A DNA stretch of 64,000 bases from positions 42,525,286-42,589,285 of the forward strand of contig NC_077245.1 in the NCBI RefSeq assembly GCF_947179165.1. The letters are read 5' to 3'. The position numbers and the translations under genes were made by a program. The first letter of the stretch is position 1; every line of letters starts with the position of its first letter. Shown here one piece after another: positions 48,315 to 59,626 of the stretch. The notes below the pieces were generated by a model. The model was not told where the DNA came from. It was given only the letters and a program-made list of their open reading frames with translations, and did no database searches. This DNA is from Solanum dulcamara (lineage: Eukaryota > Streptophyta > Magnoliopsida > Solanales > Solanaceae).

Positions 48315-49305
48315 TTTTCATAGGAGATGAGATGAAATAAAAACCTTTGACAAACCTTCTATAGTACCCGGCTAGACCCACAAAGCTCCTAATATCTGAA
48401 GGAGACAACAGTCCACGCCAATTATTGACTGCCTTTGTTTTCTTAGGATCAACCTTGATTCCATCATCGGACACTACGTGACCAATAAGTGCCACCTCCT
48501 TTAACCAAAATTCACACTTACTAAATTTTGCAAACAATTGCCTATCCCTGAATGTTTGAAGCACAACTCTCAAGTGATTTTTTTGTTCTTCCTTACCCCA
48601 AGAGTAAATCAAAATATTGTCAATGAAGACTACCACAAAAGTATCAAGGTAAGGTTTGACCACCCTATTCATCAAGTCTATGAATACCGCTGGTGCATTC
48701 ATCAACCCAAAACTCATCACCATAAACTCAAAGTGACCATACCTTATTTGGAAGGCCGTTTTGTGAATGTCACACTCCCTCACCCATAGTTGGTAATAGC
48801 CAGACTGAAGTTCGATCTTGGAGAAGTGACTTGCCCCTTGCAATTAATCAAATAAGTCATCTATTCTAGGGAGTGGGTACTTGCTCTTAATGTTCATCTT
48901 ATTTAATTGTCGGTAGTCTATGCACATTCGAAGTGACCCATCCTTCTTTCTCACAAATAGAACGGGATCACTCCATGGCAAAATACTTGGTCTTATGAAC
49001 CCCTACTCTAATAAGTACTTTAATTGTTCCTTCAAGTCTTTTAATTCTGCTAGGGCCATATAGTAAGGAGGAATAGAGATAGGTTGAGTATCAAGGAGGA
49101 GATCAACACCAAAATCAACTTCTCTTTCAGGAGGGACACCAGGAAGGTCATTGAGAAAGACATCGGGGAATTCATTGACTATAGGAACCGACTCAAGAGG
49201 AGGACTTTTGGAGTCGACATCCGTAATCTTCACAATGTGGTAAATACAAACCTTTTTAATCATTTTCCGGGCTTTAAAATAAGAAATGAACTTACCCTTT
49301 ACCAT
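48277..49305 (-). pseudogene. Element D reverse transcriptase
   Basis: The part at 49003-49305 carries the conserved lead-in [21 protein letters not shown]. After a stop (49003-49005) the same frame continues through the [24 protein letters not shown] motif near 48930 (in part) and another stop, then 48277-48843 with [27 protein letters not shown] and the polymerase box [12 protein letters not shown]. The usual box has two Asp (FIDD); here the second is Asn, so catalysis would be lost even without the stops. The end reaches the RNase H junction, where the frame shifts. Confidence 0.9.
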
Positions 49306-49444
49306 CGAATTACGACTCTCCCATTCAATAACAGGCTCATTTGGAAATTAGAACTTGACTCGACGAGTCCTACAATCTATGAAAGCATAATATGCATGTA
49401 ACCAATCCATCCAAAGAATGACATCGAAATCTATCATGTCAAGC

Positions 49445-50797
49445 TCAATGATCGATGGACACAAGGCAACCCCTAGAAATAACTAACTCACAAATTGGGG
49501 TAGACACAAAATAGGGCTCTAATAACATTTCAGGTAAAACATCAAATCTATTAACAAGGAATGGAGTAACAAAAGATAAATTTGCACTCAGGTCTAATAG
49601 TGCATACACATCAAAAGAAAAGACCATTAACATATCAGTAATGACATTGGGTGTATTCTCAACCTCTCGTCTCCCATGCAAAGCGTAAAAGCGGTTGATG
49701 CGTTGGACACCTCCTTGTACTTATTGACCATGAGCAATTTGGCCTTGAGGCCTACCACCACCATCTCTACAATCCTTAGCATGGTGGCCCATCTTGCCAC
49801 AGTTAAAGCATGAATTGGAGCCGTCTAAGCATTCCCCTTTGTAAGTCTTTCCACACTTCTTTCAAGTGGGGAAAGTTTGAGTAGCAACATTATCTCTTAG
49901 AACCATTAGTTTACCACTCTTGTCCTTGTTAAACCTTGAAGTAGGATTATTGGTGGAACCTTGTCCCACAAATTATTGCCCACCTTGGCCTTTGTCATTA
50001 TTACCATAATCGGACCTTTGAGGGTTAAGCCCTCCACCATCCACTCTAGCCTTTTTGAATCCTCTTGATCTCTCTCTAAACTTTTCATCTTCAATTTGAT
50101 CTGCATAAGTCATTAACAGAGAGATGTCCATCTTTTTGACCAACATGTCCATTTTGAACTCCTTGGACACCAAGATTGAGATACCAGAAATAAACTTGCT
50201 CATCCTAGCTCTTGGGTCGGAGACTATGAAGGGAGCATACTTTGATAACTTAGTGAATTTGAGAGCATACTCTGTCACGCTCATACTCCCTTGACGGAGG
50301 TTGATGAACTCTTGGATTTTGGCCTCCCTTAGCTCCAATGGGAAGAAGAGTTATATGAAGGCACCTTTGAACTCTTCCCATCCTATCGGACATATTTTTT
50401 CATCCCTCTCAACAGCCCATTGTTCGTACCACATCCAAGCTACATCTTTGAGTTGATAGGCCACTAGATCGGCCTTCTTATTTGGTGGAACACCCATGAT
50501 AGCCACAATCCAGTATACCTTATTAATGAACTCCATAGGGTCCTCATCTATTTTAGAACCATAAAACTTGGGGGGATTCATCCTTTGTAAATCCCGAATC
50601 CTAGAGGCTAGATTTTGCATTTGGGGAGGAGGAACACCTAGATGCACTTGTTTGGCTACAACTTGAGCTAACAAAGTAGTAACACTACAAAACTTGGCAT
50701 GGGTTACCCTGTCCTCATGATGTGAGGCATTAGGAACCGGAGGAGTTTGGTCCTCATCGTCAACCCTAGCTCTTCGAGGTTCTCTTCCACGAATCAT
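49445..50797 (-). pseudogene. Element D gag and protease
   Basis: It starts MIRGREPRRARVDDEDQ. The capsid part follows with LQRMNPPKFYGSKIDEDPMEFI and WYEQWAVERDEKICPIGWEEF. After a stop at about 50350 the same frame goes on (49973-50338): REAKIQEFINLRQGSMSVTEYALKF and DPRARMSKFISGI. An intact CCHC knuckle, CFNCGKMGHHAKDC, lies near 49785-49825. Then comes the protease region (49445-49681): VYALLDLSANLSFVTPFLVN, where the usual active site D-[ST/P]-G-A has become DLSA, so the protease is dead. A frameshift between 49445 and 49305 separates it from RT. Confidence 0.88.
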
Positions 50798-51011
50798 TAT
50801 CTAGAGAACACAAAATGGGTCGTTAGTTAAAGGAAAGCTTAGGATACTCGAAGGCACGACATGAATTTGAAAGATGTGAAAATTTTCCTAAACGCCTCAT
50901 AGTCTCCTATTCATAATTGTGGCACGCTTCATAACCATGAATAAGACCCAATTCGATGCAAAATGTTGGACTCCAAGGATCATTCAAAACCTCGGTCTCT
51001 GGTAACAAGTT
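50798..51011 (-). other. Element D leader and primer-binding region
   Basis: This is a non-coding leader. Next to the 5' LTR, the minus-strand sequence TTGTTACCAGAGACC (near 50993-51007) is a weak match to the iMet site. Confidence 0.5.
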
Positions 51012-53572
51012 TGTCATGACCCATGCCTAGGGCCTAGTGGTAACATGGTGAATGAGGAACCCGAAAGTACCTCAAACAAGTCTCTTAGCATTCTTTTAGC
51101 CTTTCATAGGTAATGATGATAAATAAACAAGCAGAAATTATAATAGTAAATCTTCAACTTACATATGTCCTATAATACCTCTAAATTTTAGATTTAACGG
51201 GGCTAAGACAAGTCCCTAACTCATCCTCAATCATAATAGAAGAAATGCCATAGTAAAATATCTCAACATATCATAAGCTAGAAAGATAAAGGAGTATTGT
51301 TCCTAGAACATTGGAACTCACCAAAAGTAGTCTTCAACGGAATCTCAACTAGCCACGTGGAGGAGAACGAGGGGGAGCACTGATCCCTACATGGTGATAT
51401 CATTTAGGCAAAAGAGTATGCATTAGTACTTTGAATATACTAAGTATGTAAGGATGTACGAACATTGAGGAAATATTAAATCATTTATGTAATATGGTAC
51501 ATAATGTAATACATGCATAATAAATCATATAGATATCCTTTAAAACATTCATTTTATGGAAAAATGATCATAACCGACATTTAAGACAATGCGAACTAAT
51601 ACATGGAATCCAACATAACCCCATATTGGCTGGGAGACTACTTACCAGGTAGAACTCCGTCAACTTCATTCATTTCTATAACTTTAACTTTAAGGGCTTT
51701 CATGGATCCATTAGCCTAAGCCTACAAGGGCTCCTATGTTGGCATATAGTTAATGAGATAAGGGGTTGCTACTAGGATTCCCTTACTGTATCTCACCTTA
51801 ATGACCCATTCGGTGTTAAGTCAATCCCACAGAATAGTTTAATACTTCAAAATAGTCATAGCATACAACTTGAAAATTCAAAATATCATATTCGGTAGAA
51901 TAGCTCATTAAAATATTTGGTAATTCAAATATGCAATAATTGTCCTTATTGCATAAAGAATACATTATTCATATCATTTCATCATTCTTTTTTTTTATAA
52001 GACTCCCTTTTGATTATAGATATTGCTTTCATAAATATTAGTTTGGAGTCAAAGCTTTTAAGTCAAACTTCATTGAGAATATAGTAAAACTAAGTGGGTT
52101 CAAATCACTTCAACTTGCAAACATGTATGTAAATAAGGCTGTGAAAGAGAGGGCGGACCAGGAATTGAATCAGATGCATCGAATGCCCTTGCCCTATTAG
52201 CAAGAAAAGAAGGAGCTGCTATTGATTGAATCAGGAAGAAAGATAACCTCGAGCGGACCTTAGTAGGCCTTTCCGCAGTCAAATTACTAATTTAAAGAAA
52301 TTATTGACAGCTTAAACAATTGATTGCCCTTTCTTTGTTCTTTCCCGAGTGAAGTGACTCACACTAAGCCCCGCTTCCTTACTTAGGCAGATTTATCTCC
52401 TTCCTTTTTTTGAAAGAATTGTGGTAAGGGCTAAAGATCGAGTTCATGCTTTAACCAACCCACCATGAATTTCAAGAACCTTTAAAGAGATAAATAGATA
52501 AATTACTTGCAATCCATCAAATCATACATATGAAATTATGTTGCATCAAAATAGACCAATAATCATTAATTTAACTCTTATTCATTCTATTAAAAATAAA
52601 TAAAAATTTTCAATAAGAAAATATTACTTGAAATCAAGAGATTTAATTGAAAGAGTTTTTGTACTATATGGGTGGAAAAACCCATGGATAAACACCCACA
52701 TAACTTGGAGTAAAGCTTAACGAAAATAAATATAATTTATCATATAATTAAAATACTTTAGGCATGAGAGTGGAAGGAATACTCTCATTGAAGCCTTACA
52801 TACCTGGAATCCGAAGCTTTAGTCGAAACCGAAGGATTTAATGAACACTCTCGAGTCCTAGCTTTTCCCCTCGCCAGAATGTTTTGTGTACTACTCAGAG
52901 TATATGAATCACCAGAATAGTATTTCTTCACTACTAAGAACAAAAACTATATTTGAGAATGAGTTGTATAGAGAGAAGAGTTGCTTGAGAAAGCTTGATA
53001 AATAAAATGAGGAAATAAGGCGGGTATTTATAGGTATAGAAGAGGGACCTAAGAATAAATAAAAATAATTACAAAGGATGATCTTGAAAATTCAATTGAG
53101 GATTTTGATGTCATGGATGATGTCAAAGGGTTCTAGATCTTTCCATGGTAGGTGAGATGAGTTCTGTTTAACAGAATACTCTTTTTCGGAGTTGCGTTTG
53201 AACAAGATAAATTCCTTATTAGGATTTTTTGTATTCATAAGAATTTTAGATATGAAAGTCTAGTTTCATGTCTTTCAAGAATAAACCAATTTGGAGTATC
53301 CTAGAGTGAGATATGATTTTTCTTATATAAATACTTCATTGTGTCACATGATCCTGTCTTACAACAATTAATTTATTTAACCTACTTAACCTCCAAAAAT
53401 TAAAATATGATCTTCACAAAAGTTGTAGGTAATGATAGTATGGTTATCAAAAATTTGAATCACCTAATTTGGACCATCCTATGAAAAGGTATGCCCAAAA
53501 TACAGAGTCTGTGTCATTTGTTTTTTGGCGAGAATTAAAACATCATATACAACATTTTTAGGGGATATTAAA
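51012..53572 (-). repeat. Element D 5' LTR with a foreign insert
   Basis: It starts TGTCATGACCCATGCC and ends GGGGATATTAAA, aligned with GGGGATGTTACA of the other LTR, so the terminal CA is mutated. It is 2561 bp, longer than its partner because about 307 bases at 52137-52443 replace about 37 bases. Confidence 0.85.
52137..52443. other. Foreign segment in the LTR, possibly mitochondrial DNA
   Basis: The aligned 3' LTR runs from TGTAAATAA straight through a short A/T-rich stretch to TCATGCTTTAACC (44890-44950). Here 307 bases of different, less A/T-rich sequence intervene, with no target duplication and no inverted ends. Phrases such as CCCTTGCCCTATTAGCAAG and the GAAAGAAGG style remind me of plant mitochondrial intergenic DNA, but this is recognition only. 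The small ORF at 52100-52282 is not supported as a gene. Confidence 0.5.
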
Positions 53573-53956
53573 CTTTCCCCCCTCGTGGGTTTGTAATCTC
53601 ATCTTACTTTACGAGCCTATGTAATACTTGCTATGTAAGCTTGGTATGTACTCAAGTAGCTTAAGTATGTAAGATTTCCAAGTTAGTATCTACGTAAATA
53701 AGTTGAGTCCTATGACTCATTACTTGGCCTCCAACTCCTTCCGAATTCTTATAACCATATTTTCGACCCTCCTTACTATGAGGTGTCATATTCTCCCTTC
53801 CTTAGAGTTGTTTGGTAGTGTTATAGATTGCCCGGCTCACATGGTAACTTTTATAAAGCTCAAAGAAATATAAGAACCCTTCCAGAAACTTAAGAACCTT
53901 TCAAGGCTTAAGAAGCTTAAGAAGCGTTCCAAGGTACAAAAGTACAGGGTATACCC
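53573..53956 (-). repeat. LARD-B 5' LTR, outer part
   Basis: It resumes the LTR after element D at 'ccccctcgtgggtttgtaat' and runs to GGGTATACCC. It matches the corresponding part of LARD-E (60850-61165, other strand) and of element C (39985-40300). Confidence 0.85.
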
Positions 53957-53961
53957 ATCAT
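53957..53961. other. Target-site duplication of LARD-B, right copy (ATCAT)
   Basis: This is the same five bases as 30390-30394, directly beyond the outer end of the LARD-B 5' LTR. Confidence 0.75.
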
Positions 53962-56900
53962 CTCCCCTAACAAGTAATCCACTATTCTGTGTTTTTCTCA
54001 CAAGTTCTTTTATTTGAAACCTAAATCCATTCACCATAAATATTGAATATCGATACACCAATGGTTCTGGACCGACGGCTAAGCTTATGAGCTCATCTAT
54101 TGTGCGTCCTTGTGCAGATAGTACAAATATCTATAAAAACAAATAAGATTTGTTCATATTGACATGCCAACACTAATAGTAAGGTGTTATTTTAGTGAAC
54201 ATGTACACATGCATGAAACTAATTAATAAACTCATTATTATGCATCCCATGAATCTCGTTGAACCTTGTATTTCAATCTCTCTTATGTATTCCCTATATT
54301 TTGTGTTGGTTAAGATTACTTAAATTATCTTAATGTGAAATTATATTTGAATTAATAAGAGACTTACTCCATGAATTTTGAAACCTCTTCACAATTTTGA
54401 AGAACATACATACATGCTTGGTTGAACTCATAATGAGGTAGTTTCTTTCGCACTGAAGCCCCTTTTGTTTGCCCACATTTAAATATAGACATCCCACCAT
54501 GTAATTCAAATCCATCATCATTTCTTATTGAATGATTGAAGTTGGTTGAGATATTTTTTAAATATCGTGAGTAAAATGTAAGATTTTCCCTTGCCATATG
54601 ACCTTCATCAATTGAACCTTCTCGACGACCTGGGTTGCGAACATCTCCCTTAAGTGTTCGCAAATACCTACATATAGATTTATCATCAATAGAGTTATAG
54701 AATATGACAGTTTAAAAATATTGGTTTTTAATATATATAATAAGATGTTACCTCTCAATAGGGTACATATCCTAGTATTGAATTGGTCCTCCAACTTTTG
54801 CCTCTCTTGCCAAGTGTATTGGAAAATGAATCATGAAATCAAAAAATGTCGGAGGAAAAACCATTTGAAGTTTGCATAATATGATAGGAATATCAGCTTC
54901 TAGGCTATCAAGATCTTCAATTTTTGGGCACTTAACATATAGATTCTTGAAAAATTTACCCAAGGCTATAATTGATTCACACACTTCCTTAGGTAACAAA
55001 CCACGTATAGCTATGGGTAAAATATCTTGCAATAATACATGATGATCATGACACTTCAATTCATGTAATATTTTTCAAGTACATTAACACACCTTGAAAT
55101 ATTTGATGAAAAGGCATCTGGAACCTTGAAATTAGCTAAGAAATCGCATAACTTCAACTTCTCTTAAGGGAAAAATGCATAGCAAGCTGCCGACAATAAA
55201 ATATTATCCCCATCCTCAATTGGATACAACCCTTGACTAATACCAAGGTCCATCAAATTATATCTACTTTTCAATGTGTCCTTTGTCTTACCAACCATAC
55301 TCATCACAGTTGATAAAATATTGTCGAATACATTTCTTTCTATATGCATCACATCAAGGTTATGTCTTAACTTAAGACTCTTCCAATAAGGCAATTGAAA
55401 AAAATATACTTTTCTTCTTCTAATTATAAGCATTGTTAGAAACATTACGCTTTCGCTTTTGCACTTTACCAAAAACTCACATTGCCCAACTCGTGTAATT
55501 AAATAAGTGCTTCATCAACTGTTAAAGGGCTAGGTGTGATCCCCATTTCTAGTTTCCCATCAAATAACATCCTATTTTTATGCCATGGATGGTTCATGGG
55601 AAAGAAGCAACTATGCCCCATATAACACAATTTGTTGCATAAGTAAATTGATTATGTGTCTTTATGGCAACAGGGGCATGCAAGCTTCCCTATGGTTGAC
55701 CATCCTGAAAGGTTTTCATATGCTGGAAAGTCATTAATCGTCCAGAGGAGAGCCACACGCATAAGAAAATTAGATTTTGAGTGTGCATCATAAGTCTCCA
55801 CCCCATCCCATAATTCTTTCAACTCATCAATCATCGGTTGTAAATATAGATCAATATCATTCCCTAGAGACTTAGGTCTTGGAATAAGAAGTGTCATCAT
55901 AAAAGATGGATCTTTCGTGCAATCCCATAGTGGAAAATTATATGTAACTAGAACGACAGGACATATACTATGATTGGAACTCATATTCCAAAAAGATTGA
56001 AACCCATCACTTGCTAAACCTAATCGCATATTTCTTAAATCAGCTAAAAAGGTAAGTGGATGCTCATTGAAAGATTTCCATTCTATTGAGTCAGATGGAT
56101 GACGCATGAAACCATCATCAATATTCTCCTCCTTGTGCCACCTCATCTTCTTTGATGTCTCTTTTGCCATGTATAATCTTTGAAGACTTGGTTTGATTGA
56201 AAAATATCACAATACTTTATGAGCTACTTTCTTGCCTTTGGGTTTTACTGACTTCCATCTAGAATTTCCACACTTGGGACATGATTGAGCATTGACATAA
56301 TTGCTCTAATATAAAATACAACCATTATGGCATGCATCTATTTTTGTATATCCCAAGCCTTGGTCACAAAGAACTTTCTTTGCTTCATAGAAAGAACTAG
56401 GTACAAATGATCCCTCCGGAAGAACTTCTTTAAAGAACCTTAATAACTCATCCATCGATTTATTGCTTCAATGGTTAAGTGAATTCAAGTGAATTAATTT
56501 AACAACAAAAGATAACTTTGAGACTTTTATGCAACCAGGATAAAGTTCTGTCTTACCATCTTCTAACAATTTGTAGAACGTTGTAGTATACATATTTGGC
56601 TCTTCATTTCCCTCCGAATAAGGAGCATTATTATCCAATTTCATATATCCAAGCATCGTGTATCATTTTAGTAATGTCATCCTCTTCAGAGCTATCAACT
56701 TCTACTTCATCATTAATTACGATATTAGAATTTTCAACTCTAACCAACACTTCTCCATGTAAGTCCCACACCATATAAGAATCCCAGAATCTCTTCTTCA
56801 ATAAGTCTACTCTTATATCAATTCTTAGCTTGAACATAGTCTTCATACATCCTTTACAAAGACATCAAATCATAGTGTTCACCTTGGGTTGACTGAATTC

Positions 56901-56985
56901 CCAATTAAGAAAACCTTCTACTCTGTCTCTATAATTTTCGTCAACTCTATTCTTAATATTCAACCAACTTTTATCAATTCCTATT
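53962..56985 (-). pseudogene. CACTA TNP2-type transposase, main part
   Basis: Read on the minus strand, the N-terminal transposon-associated domain is DKSWLNIKNRV..VEGFLNWEF then CLCKGC (56860-56978). The usual start Met is ATT. Next is LLEDGKTELYPGCIKVSKLSF (56468-56656), SFYEAKKVLCDQGLGYTKIDACHNGC (56310-56440) and CPKCGNSRWK. The TNP2 core follows at 55652-56170: MRHPSDSIEWKSFNEHP, LASDGFQSFWNMSSNHSIWPV-like, DIDLYLQPMIDELKELWDG. Then NLDVMHIERNVFDN (55330-55380) and the DUF4218 block HDHHVLLQDILPIAIRGLLP..FFDFMIHFPIHLAREA (54772-55059). The start of DUF4216 (54000-54061, KTQNSG) runs to 53962. An 84-base intron (54668-54751) interrupts it. Nonsense codons sit at 56865, 56468 and 56306, among others. 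The protein would cut at the terminal repeats. Confidence 0.92.
54668..54751 (-). other. Intron in the CACTA transposase
   Basis: On the minus strand the sequence goes from ATTGAGAG through GTAACATC..ATATGTAG to GTATTTGCG. Removing these 84 bases joins the codons for I-E-R-Y-L, the conserved 'ERYL.TLKG' junction of TNP2 proteins. The GT-AG borders and A/T-rich content are normal for a plant intron. Confidence 0.85.
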
Positions 56986-59350
56986 TCAATAAAAAAAATC
57001 AATAAGTTAATTAATTCAATTATTCATAATGATAAATATTGGACAAAGAAGTACTGAGAAATAACTTTATAGGAAAATATCAATAATGAGGTTTTGATCA
57101 AAAGTTGGAAATTCTCACAATCAAATGCTAATAATAAAAAGGGAGTGTAGAGCACATATGACTGTGACTAGCACAACGTACTGTGTTTACAGTGATTATC
57201 TAGCAAAGTACAAGTAAATATTCATCTGTGCTATTGAGCCTTATATACAATGGCACTTATTGTGCTTTGCTGCAGACACTATTTCCAAGTATAGCCATAT
57301 GGTTGACAAGTTGTATCAAGCATACAATTTTCAGCAACATCCTAAGGAGACAAAAGGGTACTACATACAAGACAAACTATGAATGTTAGTTTTAGAAGGC
57401 AAAAGCTACAGAGGATCAAGGAACACCTTAAATGAGCTACAGACTGTCTCAAGAGGAAGCACCATGAGCTCTTCTTCTAATTTTCTTTTGTTTCTTTCTT
57501 TTTTTGTGTTCTCTCTTCTTTCCTTCTTTTTTGGGGCTATGTATTTCCTTAAAGTTATAGCCTCATTGAAGAATCCTTATTTAGGTTTATATTGTAATAG
57601 GGAGAGTCTCTCTAATTTTATGGTTTTCCTTGATACTTTATATTGAGAGGGGTCCTCTCATAGATGCTTAGCTACCTAGGATCCATTGTTCTCTATTATC
57701 TACTACTGTGCAGGTACATTGCAAATCTGTAGAAGCTGCAGGTTATGACTAAACCACCTAGTAGCAATAATCAGCAACAACTTTCAATAATATGTTATGG
57801 ATAAGATCACCAACTACAAAAACACTGCAGAATTGCAGCACAAACCTGTAGGATGCTGCAGTAATTAATACAGAACTACAGCTCCTTGTACAATGTAGAG
57901 CTGCAACATCCAACAACAATATCCAACAAAAACATTACACAACAACCTGAAACACCCTATAGAACTGAAGCAGTACAATGCAAGTAATAAAAAGTTCAAC
58001 TCGGATGATCTTATAGCCTTTTCTAAGCAACAGGTAGTGAATTTGTTCATATTGTAGAACTTTTCTAATGCACTCACAGTTTACGTAGTTGTTTTAATCA
58101 AAAATGCAGATAGACCGTCTACTAGGAAAAAACTTTTTTCACATAATAGACCAATCTATAATTTATAATCTTCTCTTTTTCAAATTCTAATAGCACCAAA
58201 TTCTTAATTTATCAACTATCTACTGCACAATAATGTCAATCTCATATCTCTCCTCCAAATTATATAATTATACGATTATTGTTATTCCTACATTTTTTAA
58301 ATATTATCATATCTTTTTGTATCTCACAAAAGATAAAGACAGATACTAGATGTCTAATTTTCCATACATTCTGTGCTATTACAGTGAGTCTTATCGACTC
58401 TACACATCTCCAAAAAATGAAACATCAAATAAAGAGAATCGATCGATCAGCTAACTAGACAGAACTGCACAAAGTATAAAAAATAAATATCTGTAAAACA
58501 AATTGTGAATACTTGTTTCTCCAACAATGGTGTCAATTCTTTAACTAGTCAAAACCACAAATATAAGAAGAGATAAAGATGTAAAAAATGAAGAAATCCC
58601 GATTTCAACATAGATTTTCCAATGTGCAATCCAAATGCAGAATTTCCATCAATAGACATAGAAACACCCACACATAGGAGATCGAGAATAAAAAATACAA
58701 AATACAAATAAGAATACATAATTTTTCTTCTAGTTTACCTCGCAAGATCGAGAATACAAAATACAAAAAAATCTTTAGAACTTTAAACTTTTAACTTACC
58801 TCGAACTGATTTCCAAAACTTCAAATGGGCAAACTGGTTCAATCCTTTAGAACTTCAAACTTCTTACGCTATACTAATTTTCAAACTAGGAATTCTCTTC
58901 CTTCCCCTTCGACTTTAGAGAACCCCATTCCTATAAAATTTCAAGTGGGTTATAGAAATTACATGTGAAATCTTAAAAAACATAAACCTAGAAAGGGATT
59001 TGAGCACATACCTGATGAAATACATACTTTAGAGAACCCTATTAGTCAAAAATTGAAGAATATTCAGCAAAAAAGAATCCTATTCATATATATTTCACCA
59101 AAAGATCGACAATACTTGTTCCTATAAATCGAGCAAAGAGGAACCTCTGTTAGCAGTGTTGTCTCTATTTTTCTTCATCCGATCCCTTCTCCCAAATCTA
59201 TATAATATCTATTTTTTGTTTAGCTTTGTGCAAGAGCTGATAAGAATGGCCTTTTGTTTAGCTTAGCTAAGGGATGTTCTTTTAATATCTCAAAGCTTTT
59301 CAATTTTTTTTTAGATTTTTTATTTTATTTTTCTTTTAAATTTAATTTAG
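56986..59350. other. CACTA 5' region, non-coding
   Basis: This is 2.4 kb of A/T-rich sequence between the transposase start and the right sub-terminal repeats. No second CACTA gene (TNPA-like) is recognisable. Repeated words include CTGCAG-containing phrases (57715-57900) and an exact AAGATCGAGAATACAAAATACAA-type phrase occurring twice (58680-58770). It probably contains the transposase promoter, but I cannot place it. Confidence 0.55.
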
Positions 59351-59597
59351 TTGGATTAACATTAGCGGCGGCTAGGTGGCTACGATATCTTATTTGAGGC
59401 GATATTTCATAAGTTGCTATTAAATATTTGGCGGCTAAATTTTATTTTAGCGGGACTTTATAATTTGGGAAACAGTGACAGTTATTAGCAGCGACACAAA
59501 TTAAGTCGCCACTGAAACTAAACATTTTGGAACAACCATATATGTCCCTGTTGTATATGAAGCTTTTGTAGAAACAAGTAGGATCGCCACTAAATCT
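59351..59597. repeat. CACTA right sub-terminal repeats
   Basis: It holds several copies of GGCGGCTA/GGCGAT and GTCGCCACT/GATCGCCACT (near 59366, 59398, 59431, 59510 and 59583). These are the same words as at the left end, expected for transposase-binding repeats. Confidence 0.8.
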
Positions 59598-59626
59598 CAC
59601 CACAATAAGTCTCATTTCTTGTAGTG
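59598..59626 (-). repeat. CACTA right terminal inverted repeat
   Basis: It ends ..CATTTCTTGTAGTG at 59626 and is followed by ACA, matching the ACA before the left end. Confidence 0.95.

Larger units (their letters stand above)
43774..53572 (-). mobile_element. Element D: decayed autonomous-type gypsy (chromovirus) inside LARD-B's LTR
   Basis: LTRs lie at 43774-46069 and 51012-53572. The polypurine tract at 46070-46084 reads CCAAGGGGGGGATAA on the minus strand. An imperfect primer-binding region lies at about 50993-51010. Internal order on the minus strand is gag, protease, reverse transcriptase, RNase H, integrase and chromodomain, the order of Ty3/gypsy chromoviruses. The integrase style (Tekay/Del-like) and the chromodomain suggest that clade. 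Several stops and frameshifts make it inactive. I do not see a clean 5-bp target duplication (left flank ATTTT, right flank CTTTC), so the exact outer base may be off by a few. Confidence 0.88.
30395..53956 (-). mobile_element. LARD-B: non-autonomous LTR element inside the CACTA transposase, itself interrupted twice
   Basis: It belongs to the LARD-A family, on the opposite strand. The 3' LTR (30395-about 32650) is truncated at both ends. The internal sequence is in two parts (about 32650-33436 and 40306-41249), split by element C. The 5' LTR is also in two parts (41250-43773 and 53573-53956), split by element D. The primer-binding site at 41234-41245 is a perfect match to the initiator-Met site. 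ATCAT flanks both sides. Removing C and D leaves about 6.9 kb. The internal part has no coding sequence. The 5' LTR outer end reads GGGTATACCC where other copies have GGGTATAACA, so the terminal CA is mutated. Confidence 0.85.
28111..59626 (-). mobile_element. CACTA (En/Spm) DNA transposon, 31.5 kb with nested insertions
   Basis: The left end reads CACTACAAGAAATAAGACTT. The right end, on the other strand, reads CACTACAAGAAATGAGACTT. Over 29 bases (28111-28139 and 59598-59626) only two differ. Both ends are flanked by ACA (28108-28110 and 59627-59629), the 3-bp duplication made by CACTA elements. Sub-terminal repeats on both sides share 'GTGGCGAC/GTCGCCAC' words. The transposase is on the minus strand and is interrupted by LARD-B. 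Without LARD-B and its duplicated target site the element would be 7949 bp, a usual size for this superfamily. The transposase carries nonsense changes, so this copy is not autonomous. Confidence 0.95.

Noticed and set aside
46270..50797. Endogenous pararetrovirus (caulimovirid) origin for the RT region
   Set aside because: LTRs, polypurine tract, integrase and chromodomain are present, which define a Ty3/gypsy element. No movement protein or pararetroviral capsid is seen.
43769..53577. A 5-bp target duplication for element D
   Set aside because: Left flank ATTTT and right flank CTTTC share only TTT. An alternative ACTTT would need LTR ends that do not match TG..CA.
57383..57646. 87-residue plus-strand frame with a hydrophobic stretch inside CACTA
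   Set aside because: A single short frame in A/T-rich sequence with no domain and no partner exons. The hydrophobic run comes from a T-rich tract.
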